Assembly (NCBI RefSeq): GCF_029854215.1
Contig: NZ_CP122961.1
Location: forward strand, 1,054,001-1,118,000
DNA: 64,000 bases
Reading direction: 5' to 3'
From: Halomonas alkaliantarctica
GTDB taxonomy: Bacteria > Pseudomonadota > Gammaproteobacteria > Pseudomonadales > Halomonadaceae
Shown here one piece after another: positions 55,525-64,000 of this stretch. The notes under the pieces are model-generated. The model did not search any database, was not told where the DNA came from, and saw only the letters and a program-made list of their open reading frames with translations. The first letter of the stretch is position 1. Each line of letters starts with the position of its first letter. The position numbers and the translations under genes are program-made.

Positions 55525-56997
55525 TTAAACGATTTTTTTCATGTCAGCCATGTAGCCACGAAGAACCGAGCCAACGGCTTCTACGGGGTGTGAACGAAGG
55601 GCAGTGTTAACTTCGATCAGGCGTGCGTTATCAACGCCGTTGTCGTCTAGCGAAAGCCCTTTACCGATGACGTCGGATTTGATGCCTTTCATAAAGTCTG
55701 CCAGCAGCGGCACGCAGGCGTGGTTGTAAAGGTAGCAACCGTATTCCGCGGTATCAGAGATAGTCGCGTTCATTTCGTACAGCTTCTTACGCGCGATGGT
55801 GTTCGCGATGAGCGGCGTTTCGTGTAGCGACTCGTAGTAAGCCGATTCAGCGATGATGCCGGCTGCTGTCATGGTTTCGAAAGCAAGCTCAACGCCCGCT
55901 TTAACCATCGCCACCATCAAAATGCCGTTGTCGAAGAACTCTTGTTCAGAGATTTCTACATCGCTAGCGGGGGTTTTCTCGAAGTTGGTTTCAGCGGTTT
56001 CGGCGCGCCATTTTAGCAGGTTCGCGTCATCGTTCGCCCAGTCTTCCATCATGGTTTTAGAGAAGTGGCCACTCATGATGTCGTCTTGGTGCTTGTTGTA
56101 CAGCGGACGCATGATCTCTTTCAACTCTTCAGAAAGATCGAATGCTTTGATCTTCGCTGGGTTAGAAAGACGGTCTAGCATGTTCGTTACGCCGCCATAC
56201 TTCAGCGCTTCGGTGACTGTTTCCCAGCCGTATTGAATCAAACGTGAGGCGTAGCCCGGGTCGATACCTTCTTCGACCATCTTGTCGAAGCACAGCAGAG
56301 AACCCGTTTGCAGCATGCCGCAAAGGATCGTTTGCTCACCCATCAGGTCGGATTTAACTTCCGCGATGAAAGAGGACATCAGCACGCCCGCTTTGTGGCC
56401 GCCAGTACCGACTGCATAGGCTTTGGCGAGCGCAAGGCCTTCACCTTTGGGATCGTTGTCTTCGTGAACAGCGATCAAGGTGGGAACACCGAAACCACGC
56501 ACGTATTCAGCGCGAACTTCAGAGCCTGGGCACTTCGGCGCCACCATGATGACGGTTAAGTCGTCACGAATTTTCATGCCTTCTTCTACGATGTTGAAAC
56601 CGTGAGAGTAAGACAGGCAGGCGCCTTTCTTCATCAGCGGCATCACCGTGTTTACCACCGAGGTGTGCTGCTTATCAGGGGTGAGGTTCAAAACAACGTC
56701 TGCAGTGGGGATCAACTCTTGGTAAGTACCCACCACAAAACCGTTTTCAGAGGCGTTTTTCCAAGACTGACGCTTTTGCTCGATGGCTTCCGGGCGCAGT
56801 GCGTAAGACACGTCTAGGCCGCTATCGCGTAGGTTCAAACCTTGGTTAAGGCCTTGGGCGCCACAACCGATCACCACCATTTTTTTGCCTTTCAGCGCTT
56901 CGACGCCATCAGCAAACTCAGCGGTATGCATGAAGCGGCATTGCGCAAGCTGAGCCAATTGCTCTCGAAGCGGTAAGGTATTGAAATAATTAGCCAT
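55525..56997 (-). CDS. ilvC: Ketol-acid reductoisomerase, class II
   Basis: Second enzyme of branched-chain amino acid synthesis: rearranges and reduces acetolactate or acetohydroxybutyrate with NADPH and Mg2+. At 490 residues it is the long class II form as in E. coli. The nucleotide site is [19 protein letters not shown] near 42, with Arg/Lys residues of the NADPH loop after RPEAIEQKR. Metal ligands lie in [11 protein letters not shown] near 217-229, and the duplicated C-terminal domain follows. ATG 56997 has AGGA upstream. It is divergent from ilvY. Confidence 0.98.
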   Translation of the reverse strand: MANYFNTLPLREQLAQLAQCRFMHTAEFADGVEALKGKKMVVIGCGAQGLNQGLNLRDSGLDVSYALRPEAIEQKRQSWKNASENGFVVGTYQELIPTADVVLNLTPDKQHTSVVNTVMPLMKKGACLSYSHGFNIVEEGMKIRDDLTVIMVAPKCPGSEVRAEYVRGFGVPTLIAVHEDNDPKGEGLALAKAYAVGTGGHKAGVLMSSFIAEVKSDLMGEQTILCGMLQTGSLLCFDKMVEEGIDPGYASRLIQYGWETVTEALKYGGVTNMLDRLSNPAKIKAFDLSEELKEIMRPLYNKHQDDIMSGHFSKTMMEDWANDDANLLKWRAETAETNFEKTPASDVEISEQEFFDNGILMVAMVKAGVELAFETMTAAGIIAESAYYESLHETPLIANTIARKKLYEMNATISDTAEYGCYLYNHACVPLLADFMKGIKSDVIGKGLSLDDNGVDNARLIEVNTALRSHPVEAVGSVLRGYMADMKKIV

Positions 56998-57142
56998 CGT
57001 TAACATCCTAATTTTGTGATCAATGTGTCGATGTAAGATACACCGATATTAAAAAGGGTGACGCCGTCGCTAGTGGTGGGCGCTAGCGCTAGGCGAGTAG
57101 GGGTAATGTATACAAGTACGACTCTTTCTTAAATTGATATAT

Positions 57143-57197
57143 TTGCAATAACACGTCCCATTTTTCGAAACAGTCGATTAGTATTCGGATATTGCAA
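57143..57197. promoter_or_regulatory. Candidate IlvY-binding half-sites between ilvC and ilvY
   Basis: TTGCAATA at 57143-57150 and TATTGCAA at 57190-57197 form an inverted pair in the divergent control region. LysR proteins such as IlvY bind paired sites here in related bacteria; assignment is tentative. Confidence 0.4.
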
Positions 57198-57227
57198 CAA
57201 GCACAGTCGCGGAGCGCCGACGTTATT

Positions 57228-58106
57228 ATGAATATTAAACTGTTAAAGCAGTTCCTCGCCCTGGCAGAAACGCTGCATTTCGGGCGCGCCAGCGATGAGT
57301 GCCATGTCAGCATTTCTGCGCTGTCGCGCAACATTCGTCATTTAGAAGACGAGCTGGGTGTGCCGCTGTTTAATCGCGACAACCGAACCGTAGCGTTGAC
57401 CCAGGAAGGCCAGAAGTTTCTTAAATACGCGCGCGATACCAGCAGCCAGTGGAACTTGATCCGCCATGAGTTAACCGACAACGCTGATCAATTAAGCGGT
57501 GAAATCAGCTTGTACGGTTCCGTCACCGCGAGCTACAGCTTTCTGTACGAGCTGCTGCGCCGCTTTCGTATTGCCTACCCAGCGATTGAAATAAAGCTAC
57601 GTACGGGGGATCCCGAACACGCGATTGCGCATGTGCTGGACGGTAAGGAAGACCTCAGCATCGCGGCACGCCCCGCCAACTTACCTCGCGGATTAGCCTT
57701 TAAGCCCATAGCGACGTCGCCGCTGTTATTTATTGCCCCACTTGAGCAGCAAGTGCCGAATGTTCCCACGACCTCGCCTACCGCATCGGAAGAGTGGGCG
57801 AATATCCCGATGATTTTATCCGAGAGCGGTGTCTCAAGAGCGCGTGTGGACGAATGGTTTCGCCAACGCGATATCGCCCCGCGCATTTATGCACAGGTGA
57901 CGGGAAATGAGGCGATTGTGAGCATGGTGAGCTTGGGCTTTGGCATCGGCGTGGTGCCAAAAATTGTGCTCGATAACAGCCCACTGAAAGATCGTATTCG
58001 GGTGCTCGACGTGACGCCAGAGTTGGAACCCTACGATATTGGCTTGTTCACCTTAAAGAAAAACTTAAAAAACCCGCTGGTCGATGCATTTTGGAGCTTG
58101 ATGTAG
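57228..58106 (+). CDS. ilvY: LysR-type activator of ilvC
   Basis: A 292-residue LysR regulator that aligns with E. coli IlvY: HTH at MNIKLLKQFLALAETLHFGR, SISALSRNIRHLEDELG, FNRDNRTVALT, then YPAIEIKLRTGDPEHAI and the ending PLVDAFW. IlvY activates ilvC when acetolactate or acetohydroxybutyrate is bound. ATG 57228 is chosen because homology begins there. The divergent arrangement with ilvC is the classical one. Confidence 0.94.
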   Translation: MNIKLLKQFLALAETLHFGRASDECHVSISALSRNIRHLEDELGVPLFNRDNRTVALTQEGQKFLKYARDTSSQWNLIRHELTDNADQLSGEISLYGSVTASYSFLYELLRRFRIAYPAIEIKLRTGDPEHAIAHVLDGKEDLSIAARPANLPRGLAFKPIATSPLLFIAPLEQQVPNVPTTSPTASEEWANIPMILSESGVSRARVDEWFRQRDIAPRIYAQVTGNEAIVSMVSLGFGIGVVPKIVLDNSPLKDRIRVLDVTPELEPYDIGLFTLKKNLKNPLVDAFWSLM

Positions 58107-58417
58107 GCGTGTAAGCCACGGTTGTCCTTTGCCGCACCTATTTTCCCTTATCAGTGTAATTCTTCATTCCTTTTGTTTGGCTGGTGTGTCGACAATTATA
58201 CCAACTCTGCGACAGCCAGAACCTGGGGATAGACTATGGTTGCCACTTTTGTTAGCAAGCAGGTCGAAGATTGCACCTTTCCAGAGCATCGTTCTTGACG
58301 CCATTCAAGCAACAGTGACGTGCTAAGCCTATTTTTGGGCCTGCGTGCAGGTTTGGTCTGTTTTATGCAGGTTTCAATTTGTTCACCCGTGTTTACAACA
58401 AATATGAGGCTTGCACT
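58107..58417. other. Intergenic region between ilvY and the AraC-type gene
   Basis: I see no reliable gene or terminator in these 311 bases. A 65-codon frame exists but has no coding features. It should contain the promoter of the AraC-type gene. Confidence 0.5.
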
Positions 58418-59452
58418 ATGGATCTCGCTAGACAGAGATTTTCCAGAGGCACCGTTCCATCTAGTGTTTTGGCGTCCGTAACGATGGGGTTAGAAGAGTT
58501 CATCGATGAGCAGGGTGGGCGCAGTGCACAGGTGTTATCAAGAGCCGGCTTAACATCGGGGCTCTACCAAAGCCCGAATCGTCATATTTCCCTCAAACAC
58601 TATATAAATTCCATGCACGAGGCTGCGCTGTCGACTGGCAACGAGCACTTTGGACTATGGTTCGGCGAGCAGTTCGAGCCGGAAGGGTTGGGGTTGTTCG
58701 GATTCCATGCGATGACATCGCCGGATCTTCGTTCGGCTATTGAGGGCATGCAGGAATATTTTCCTGTATTCCAGCGCAATAGCCTGCTTCAGATGGAGGT
58801 GAAAGAGGGCATCTGTCAGTTGGAATATCGGTTACTTGACGGTGAGATCATGGATCGTCGACAGGATGCCGAACTGACACTGGGGATGCTAAACAATGTA
58901 CTGAAGCGGGCCATGGGGGGGCATGGATCCCCTCTTGAAATTCATTTCCAACACCCCGCCCTGGTGGACGCCCAGCAGCATCGTCAAGCATTCCACTGTG
59001 ATATTCGCTTTCATCAGGAACGCAACGTGATCCTGTTCCGAGAGTCGTGTCTTGACCTGCCCATGCCGGATGCCCACCAGATGTTGAATAATGTGACCCT
59101 CGGCTCCATCCGTGAACTTGCCGGATTGGTTGAGCAGACATTGACGACCGTGCAGCGAGCCAAGAGCGAAATTATTGCACTCCTACCTGACGGTGAGGCC
59201 AGTTTGGATCACGTCGCCCGGCGGCTAAACCTCTCCTCTCGCACGTTGCAGCGGCAGTTGGCGGCCGAGAAGCATTCATTCAAGCGTCTGGTCGACGAGG
59301 TGCGCGAAGAGCAGGCCGTCTGCTACTTGAATTATGAGCGCCTTAGTGTGTCCGAAATCGCCTACCGCTTGGGTTACTCTGACGTCAGCGCGTTCACCCA
59401 TGCCTTCATGCGCTGGAAAGATGTGAGTCCGAGTGATTGGCGTATGCAGTAG
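58418..59452 (+). CDS. AraC-family transcriptional regulator
   Basis: A 344-residue regulator. The N-terminal ligand domain (about 20-200) is of the Arabinose_bd type found in OruR/ArgR-like proteins (LSRAGLTSGLYQSPNRHISL; GLWFGEQFEPEGLGLFGFHA). The C-terminal double helix-turn-helix (about 250-340) has DHVARRLNLSSRTLQRQL and ISEIAYRLGYSD-like SEIAYRLGYSDVSAFTHAF. ATG 58418 is taken rather than an upstream extension. It lies 124 bases before the glnT-like gene in the same direction and is likely its regulator, responding to an amine or amino acid. Confidence 0.9.
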   Translation: MDLARQRFSRGTVPSSVLASVTMGLEEFIDEQGGRSAQVLSRAGLTSGLYQSPNRHISLKHYINSMHEAALSTGNEHFGLWFGEQFEPEGLGLFGFHAMTSPDLRSAIEGMQEYFPVFQRNSLLQMEVKEGICQLEYRLLDGEIMDRRQDAELTLGMLNNVLKRAMGGHGSPLEIHFQHPALVDAQQHRQAFHCDIRFHQERNVILFRESCLDLPMPDAHQMLNNVTLGSIRELAGLVEQTLTTVQRAKSEIIALLPDGEASLDHVARRLNLSSRTLQRQLAAEKHSFKRLVDEVREEQAVCYLNYERLSVSEIAYRLGYSDVSAFTHAFMRWKDVSPSDWRMQ

Positions 59453-59576
59453 GCTGTTGTTGATGCCGGGTGCTATCGGAATGGCGCCAAATCACAAAAC
59501 TTCCGTTTCCACGCACAACGCCTTTCCCCATCCTCCCTGAGACACTGAGACCGTCCAACATTAAAGGATGGGAATC

Positions 59577-60959
59577 ATGACTCAGATGCCTAACGTTTTG
59601 CCCTCCGTATGGGTATGCCCTGACGAGAACGCGCTGGAGGAAGCCCATATCTTCCTGAAGTGTCATACCGTCAAATATATCCTTGTCCAGTTTGTTGACT
59701 TGCACGGCGGTATCAAAAGCAAGTCGGTTCCGGTTCATTGTCTCCGCGATCTGTCAGAGGACGGTGCCGGTTTTGCCGGTGGCGCGATTCTGGGCTTCGA
59801 TATGCAACCTAATGATCCAGAGTTCATGGTAGTGGCTGATCTCGCTACCCTGACGTTGCTGCCCTGGCTGCCTGGTTATGCCTGTGTGCGAGGCACCGGT
59901 ATGGTCGGGGGAACGCCCTATCCGCTTGACCCGCGCAATGTGCTGGCGAAACAAACCATGCGCCTAAAGGAGCGGGGACTACGCTTCATGACTGGACTGG
60001 AGCCAGAGTTCTACCTCCTCAAGAAGGACAATGAGGGCAGGGTTGTACCTTTTGATTCTACCGACACCCTCGACAAGCCCACCTACGATTACCAGGGGAT
60101 TACCCGTAACGCCGCTTTTCTTGAGGGCTTATACGACGCTCTGACAGTGGTCGGATTAGACGTCTACCAGATCGATCATGAAGATGCCAACGGGCAGTTC
60201 GAACTTAACTTTAAGTACGACGAGGCGCTGAAGTCCGCTGATAGCATGCAGTTTTTCAAGATGGCCGCCAAAGAGGTAGCTAATAACCTTGGCGCTATTT
60301 GCAGCTTCCTGCCCAAGCTGTCAGCGACGACCACAGGCAATGGTATGCATGTGCACTGCTCGCTGGTGGATGACGAAGGCAATTATCTATTCCACGATGC
60401 CAGTGATCCGAGCGGAATGGGGCTGTCGAAAACCGCTTATCAGTTTATCGCCGGTGTCATCGAGCATGCTCCGGCACTGACAGCGCTTCTCTGCCCGTCG
60501 GTGAACTCCTACAAACGGCTGATCACCGGGACGCCACAAAGCCCGAGTTGGGCACCGGTCTTTATCGCCTATGGCGACAACAACCGTTCCGCCATGGTGC
60601 GGATTCCTTACGGGCGCATTGAGGTGCGTATCGGTGACAGCAGCATGAACCCCTATCTGGCGACTGCTGCCATTATCGCGGCGGGCCTTGACGGCATCGA
60701 CCGCGAGTTGCAGGCGCCCAGCGCCCATTCGGTCAATTTCTACGACCTGAGCCCCAGGCAGGTTGATGAGCTGGATGTTGCTCGCCTACCTGAAAACCTG
60801 AATGAAGCCCTGAAGGCGCTGGAAGCGGACAGCATACTCACTGACGCCCTTGGCGAACGCCTGGTCGCTAGCTTCCTTGGCATGAAACGCCAAGAGTGGA
60901 ATGCGTATCACTGTGCCGTTTCCGAATGGGAAATCAACCGTTATCTCACCTTTTACTGA
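59577..60959 (+). CDS. glnT: Type III glutamine synthetase-like ligase (GlnT / gamma-glutamylmethylamide synthetase group)
   Basis: A 460-residue member of the glutamine synthetase superfamily. Metal and ATP residues are in GLEPEFYLL near 140, DHEDANGQFELNF near 200, GNGMHVHCSL near 255 and NNRSAMVRIPYGRIEVRIGDSSMNPYLA near 350 (given in pieces: NNRSAMVRIP, RIEVRIGDSS, MNPYL). The N-terminal part DGAGFAGGAILGFDMQPNDP is typical of GlnT and of GmaS, which joins methylamine to glutamate. It therefore probably makes a gamma-glutamyl amide from an amine or ammonia. ATG 59577 has AAAGGA 8 bases before it. Confidence 0.88.
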   Translation: MTQMPNVLPSVWVCPDENALEEAHIFLKCHTVKYILVQFVDLHGGIKSKSVPVHCLRDLSEDGAGFAGGAILGFDMQPNDPEFMVVADLATLTLLPWLPGYACVRGTGMVGGTPYPLDPRNVLAKQTMRLKERGLRFMTGLEPEFYLLKKDNEGRVVPFDSTDTLDKPTYDYQGITRNAAFLEGLYDALTVVGLDVYQIDHEDANGQFELNFKYDEALKSADSMQFFKMAAKEVANNLGAICSFLPKLSATTTGNGMHVHCSLVDDEGNYLFHDASDPSGMGLSKTAYQFIAGVIEHAPALTALLCPSVNSYKRLITGTPQSPSWAPVFIAYGDNNRSAMVRIPYGRIEVRIGDSSMNPYLATAAIIAAGLDGIDRELQAPSAHSVNFYDLSPRQVDELDVARLPENLNEALKALEADSILTDALGERLVASFLGMKRQEWNAYHCAVSEWEINRYLTFY

Positions 60960-61018
60960 TTCAACCTGCCAACTAGCTCAACTCGCTTTGCTGATTCAAT
61001 TGATAAGGATACGTGACC

Positions 61019-61879
61019 ATGCTCGAACTCACTCAAGAACAGATTGCACAATTTCGCCAAGACGGCTTTTTAATCGTCGATAAAATTATTGAGCCTGAAG
61101 CTGCCGCTGACATTCTAGAAAACTTTGCCAGCGTTTTTGACGGCACCTATCAAACCGGCATAAAGCCGGATGAAGTAAACCTGCCGGTCGGCGACCCGCC
61201 TTATACCAAACAGATTTGTAATGCCTGGAAATCGGATCTCAGCGTTGCGCGGCACATCCTGTCGGAGAACCTGGGGCGAGCCTGCGCGCAATTGGGTGGC
61301 TGGGAGGGAAGTCGCCTGATGATCGATAACCTGCTCTGGAAACCCGTTAAAGGTCGCTCTATCGGCTTCCACCAAGACAGTATGTACTCACTCTGGATCA
61401 ACAAGCCCGCATTGGTTAGTTGCTGGGTGGCGCTGGATAAAACGACCTCTGATGGCGGCACCCTGGTGTATATCAAGGGGTCGCACAAGTGGGGTGAAGC
61501 CAAGCCAATCATGCAGTTCCACGGCCCCGAAGATGATCTTAAAGAGGTCCGCGAATGGGCCGAGTCTCATGGGCTTGAACTGGAGCTGGTGCCGGTTGTG
61601 GTACCGCCAGGTGGTGGTGCCTTCCATGATGGTTGGTTATGGCATGGCTCACGCATTAACCAAGCAGCGGTGCCTCGCAGGGCGCTGGCAGCGCACTTCT
61701 TCCAGGATGATATCGAGTTCAATCCCGAACTGATGACTGTCGGTAATGGGCCGATCTACGGCAAGTACAAGAAATTCGGATCTAATGAGGTCGATGAAAG
61801 CTATTTTCCGATTACCTACCGTAAAGATGGTTACCGAACGCCAGGGCTGGACGATTATCTAGCCAAAGGAATTATGTAA
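61019..61879 (+). CDS. Phytanoyl-CoA dioxygenase (PhyH) family protein
   Basis: A 286-residue iron/2-oxoglutarate oxygenase. The metal facial triad is His-x-Asp in GFHQDSMYSLW (about 119-121) and a distal His in LWHGSRIN (about 208); Arg in PRRALAAHFF is placed to bind 2-oxoglutarate. FRQDGFLIVDKII at the start is typical of the family. It could hydroxylate or N-dealkylate the substrate of the neighbouring ligase. ATG 61019 is preferred over GTG 61013 for its spacing to AAGGA. It shares its last base with the next start. Confidence 0.88.
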   Translation: MLELTQEQIAQFRQDGFLIVDKIIEPEAAADILENFASVFDGTYQTGIKPDEVNLPVGDPPYTKQICNAWKSDLSVARHILSENLGRACAQLGGWEGSRLMIDNLLWKPVKGRSIGFHQDSMYSLWINKPALVSCWVALDKTTSDGGTLVYIKGSHKWGEAKPIMQFHGPEDDLKEVREWAESHGLELELVPVVVPPGGGAFHDGWLWHGSRINQAAVPRRALAAHFFQDDIEFNPELMTVGNGPIYGKYKKFGSNEVDESYFPITYRKDGYRTPGLDDYLAKGIM

Positions 61880-62613
61880 TGAACATTGTTGCCATCATGG
61901 CCGGCGGGATGGAGGGCCCCGCCGAGTCTGGCCGAATCGGCGAGGTGGTGGCAGAGTGCGGTGGTCGTTTGCACTGGTTCTACCGACGTCGCGGCGACCA
62001 CTTACCTCATGACATTGAGGACTATGATGCCTTGATTGTCTTTGGTGGAGAAGTGAGTGTTCACGATCCACGCCTACAAGACTACTTCAATGAGCTGGCA
62101 GGGTTGATCCACCGTTTTGCCGCGTCTGAGAAGCCGATTCTGGGTTCCTGCCTTGGCTGTCAGGCGATTGCCTATGCCTTTGGCGCAAACGTAAAGCCTC
62201 AGGGGTTTCTGGAATATGGCTTCACACCACTGGCGCTGACTGAGACGGGTCTCAACGATCCGCTCCTGGCCGGTTTGCCACCCCAATCAATCCTTTTTGA
62301 GATGCACTCGGACACCTTCGAACTGCCAGAAGGCGCCACTCTTTTAATGTACGGAAAGTCGGTCAAGCACCAAGCCTATCGCTTGGGGGACAGAATCTAT
62401 GCGTTCCAATGTCACTTTGAGGTGACCCCGGAGATAGTCGATATCTGGAACCGACGAGAACTGGTTGATAACCCCACTCACGACCAGAATCGAATCGCAG
62501 ACATGATGGCCGAGGCGAAAAACGGCTTTAAGCAGTATCAAGTGGCGCAAACTGCGTTTGCTAGCACCGTGGTGCGCCGTTGGCTGGATCTTATTGACAC
62601 CCGAGCGGTGTAA
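61879..62613 (+). CDS. Class I glutamine amidotransferase-like protein
   Basis: A 244-residue GATase1 protein similar to the GMP-synthase-like amidotransferases of the YfeJ type. The nucleophile Cys is in LGSCLGCQAIAYAFG near 92-97, and His-Glu in QCHFEVTP near 175 complete the triad. It has no synthase domain, so it works on its own or with a partner, perhaps cleaving a gamma-glutamyl bond formed by the GlnT-like enzyme, as PuuD does for putrescine. Its ATG overlaps the preceding stop (TAATG), and an AGGAGG for the next gene follows its end. Confidence 0.9.
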   Translation: MNIVAIMAGGMEGPAESGRIGEVVAECGGRLHWFYRRRGDHLPHDIEDYDALIVFGGEVSVHDPRLQDYFNELAGLIHRFAASEKPILGSCLGCQAIAYAFGANVKPQGFLEYGFTPLALTETGLNDPLLAGLPPQSILFEMHSDTFELPEGATLLMYGKSVKHQAYRLGDRIYAFQCHFEVTPEIVDIWNRRELVDNPTHDQNRIADMMAEAKNGFKQYQVAQTAFASTVVRRWLDLIDTRAV

Positions 62614-62623
62614 GGAGGGCCCC

Positions 62624-63979
62624 ATGGGCACTGAAACGCTAACACTTGAGAGCCTACGGGCTTCTCTTGACGCGCAACAAGCGATTATCGAGATGCATCA
62701 GTCGATGAATATGGAGGTGTTCTACTGGTGGTGTACGGCGCTGATGTTAATGATCCATGCAGGTTTTCTTGCCTATGAGATGGGCGCGTCGCGTAGTAAG
62801 AACGCCCTGGCAGCAGGAGTTAAAAACATTCTTGCCCTCGCGATGATTATACCCGTGTTCTATCTGGTGGGATGGTGGATCTACCTTTCCTTCCCAGGGG
62901 GCTTGATACCCGTGTCGGTGTCTGCAGCATTGCCCTGGTCGGCCAGTATGGGGCCGAACCTGGATGAAATGGGGACTGGTGTATTCTGGGCAGCGTTTGC
63001 ACTTTTTGGTGCAACTTCCGGTTCCATCCTGTCCGGCGCGGTAATAGAGCGAATCCGGGTGAGTGCTTTCCTGATTCTCACCGTTTTGGTGGGTGGCATC
63101 GTATGGATATTGGGCGCAGCCTGGGGATGGCACCCGGGCGGATGGATGCTGGCCAAACTTGGCTATCACGATGTGGGGGCCTCTGGTGTCGTTCATGCGG
63201 TAGCCGGATTCTTTACGTTGGGGGTACTTATCAACCTTGGGCCGCGTCGGGGTAAGTTTATTAATGGCATCGCTCAGACGATCGCGCCCCATAGCCTGCC
63301 AATGACGCTAATCGGCTTGATGATGATCATTTTTGGTTTCTTTGGTTTCCTGGGGGGGTGCATCATTTTCAATACCGGTGACATTGGCTGGACGACCATC
63401 TACAACACACCAACCAATCTCTCGGCGTTTGCCTTCAATACCTTGATGGGCTTTGCTGGTGGCATTGTTGGTTGCTATTTTGCAACTCGAGACCCGTTTT
63501 GGACCATGTCAGGCGGGTTGGTTGGTATCATTTCTGTTGCGGCGGGCCTTGATCTTTATGATCCGGCGTTGGCTTTCATCGCGGCGGCGGGTGTCGGCGT
63601 AATGGCGGTCAAGTTTGCTCAGTTACTGGAACGTCGAGGTATCGATGATGCCGTGGGTGCGGTTGCCGTGCATGGTTTCGCAGGCGTGGCAGCGTTGATT
63701 CTGGTCGGTATATTTGCCAGTGGTACTCCGAACGCGAATGGCTATCCGCCTATTTCACTCAGCGGCCAAATGATCGCATCAGTCGTGATGGCATTGGTTG
63801 GCTTCGTTCCAGGCTACGGAGTCTCTTTAGCGCTCAAAAAGCTCAACCTGTTGCGGGTGCCTGAAAAGGTGGAAGACCTGGGTATTGATGAGGTTGAGTT
63901 GATTGCCAAGTCCTATCCAGAGGCCAACGTGCCTGCCACGGTACAGAGCGAAGTTCCCAATAAATTGGGTAATGCTTAA
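62624..63979 (+). CDS. amt: Ammonium transporter family protein (Amt/MEP/Rh)
   Basis: A 451-residue membrane protein with eleven helices. Conserved pore features are visible: the twin His pair in GVVHAVAGFFTLG (about 169) and AVAVHGFAGVAALI (about 323), and the aromatic gate region. The N-terminal helix is preceded by a longer soluble stretch (LESLRASLDAQQAIIEMHQS). TAAGGAGG before ATG 62624 fixes the start. Amt proteins conduct ammonium or methylammonium. Following an amine-ligase cluster, it may import the amine or retain released ammonia. Confidence 0.93.
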   Translation: MGTETLTLESLRASLDAQQAIIEMHQSMNMEVFYWWCTALMLMIHAGFLAYEMGASRSKNALAAGVKNILALAMIIPVFYLVGWWIYLSFPGGLIPVSVSAALPWSASMGPNLDEMGTGVFWAAFALFGATSGSILSGAVIERIRVSAFLILTVLVGGIVWILGAAWGWHPGGWMLAKLGYHDVGASGVVHAVAGFFTLGVLINLGPRRGKFINGIAQTIAPHSLPMTLIGLMMIIFGFFGFLGGCIIFNTGDIGWTTIYNTPTNLSAFAFNTLMGFAGGIVGCYFATRDPFWTMSGGLVGIISVAAGLDLYDPALAFIAAAGVGVMAVKFAQLLERRGIDDAVGAVAVHGFAGVAALILVGIFASGTPNANGYPPISLSGQMIASVVMALVGFVPGYGVSLALKKLNLLRVPEKVEDLGIDEVELIAKSYPEANVPATVQSEVPNKLGNA

Positions 63980-63994
63980 AACAGGAGATAAACA

Positions 63995-64000
63995 ATGGGT
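63995..64000 (+). CDS. Start of the next cluster gene, cut by the window
   Basis: AGGAGATAAACA precedes ATG 63995, 15 bases past the amt stop, so the operon continues. Only two codons (Met-Gly) are visible. Confidence 0.5.

Noticed and set aside
58129..58326. 65-codon frame after ilvY
   Set aside because: No ribosome binding site, no family resemblance, and composition like noncoding DNA.

Overview
The window looks like chromosomal DNA of a moderately halophilic gammaproteobacterium of the Halomonas type. This is an inference from gene content and from the acidic surface loops of predicted exported proteins, not from a marker gene. No rRNA, tRNA, CRISPR array, complete insertion sequence, phage or replication origin was recognised. 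Much of the window is ordinary core metabolism, interrupted by two stretches of decayed genes (24.1-25.0 kb and 30.5-31.1 kb) and by a long accessory region (36-47 kb). Layout, left half: 0-9 kb is a nucleoside salvage regulon on the minus strand (tsx, nupC, deoC, deoA, deoB, deoD, cdd) read away from a divergent deoR-type regulator; the shared intergenic region carries two DeoR-like operators. 9-14 kb is the cytochrome bo3 ubiquinol oxidase operon cyoABCDE, ended by a two-way terminator shared with the converging ackA-pta acetate operon. 17-24 kb holds transporters (EamA, an HlyD/DUF2955 pump, a DASS carrier), a CsbD-like stress protein and a zinc alcohol dehydrogenase. 25-30 kb is a yhiI-rbbA-yhhJ-type ABC exporter operon. 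It is flanked by relics of thiC, universal stress protein, BCCT transporter and alcohol dehydrogenase genes. 31-36 kb carries a large lipoprotein gene and a tenA-thiC operon under a TPP riboswitch. Accessory region, about 36.2-47 kb: small unrelated genes are separated by imperfect palindromes that begin with RYYYAAC-like and end with GTTRRRY-like cores. These are the attC recombination sites of integron cassettes. At least eight can be seen, some of the long Vibrio-repeat type, and no integrase gene lies in the window, so this is best read as a decaying integron array or a cluster of attC sites lacking an integrase. Its genes include a tautomerase, a cupin, a DUF1772 protein, a membrane protein, a methyltransferase, acetyltransferases (broken) and an NTF2-like protein, plus a YefM antitoxin whose YoeB toxin is destroyed by a premature stop. 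A second, more decayed YoeB copy lies 1.2 kb away. A LysR-controlled hydrolase/methyltransferase/NTF2-like module sits inside this region. Right part: 47-53 kb has a four-gene minus-strand set with two aldo/keto reductases and two membrane proteins, then a hydrolase, an AGE-family epimerase and a short-chain dehydrogenase. 53-58 kb has modF, ilvC and the divergent regulator ilvY. 58.4-64 kb has an AraC-type regulator followed by a compact plus-strand cluster: a GlnT/gamma-glutamylmethylamide-synthetase-like ligase, a phytanoyl-CoA-dioxygenase-like oxygenase, a class I glutamine amidotransferase and an ammonium/methylammonium-type transporter, with a further gene starting at the window edge. 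I infer a pathway that glutamylates and processes an amine; this is the strongest candidate for an undescribed metabolic system, while the attC array is the strongest structural discovery.
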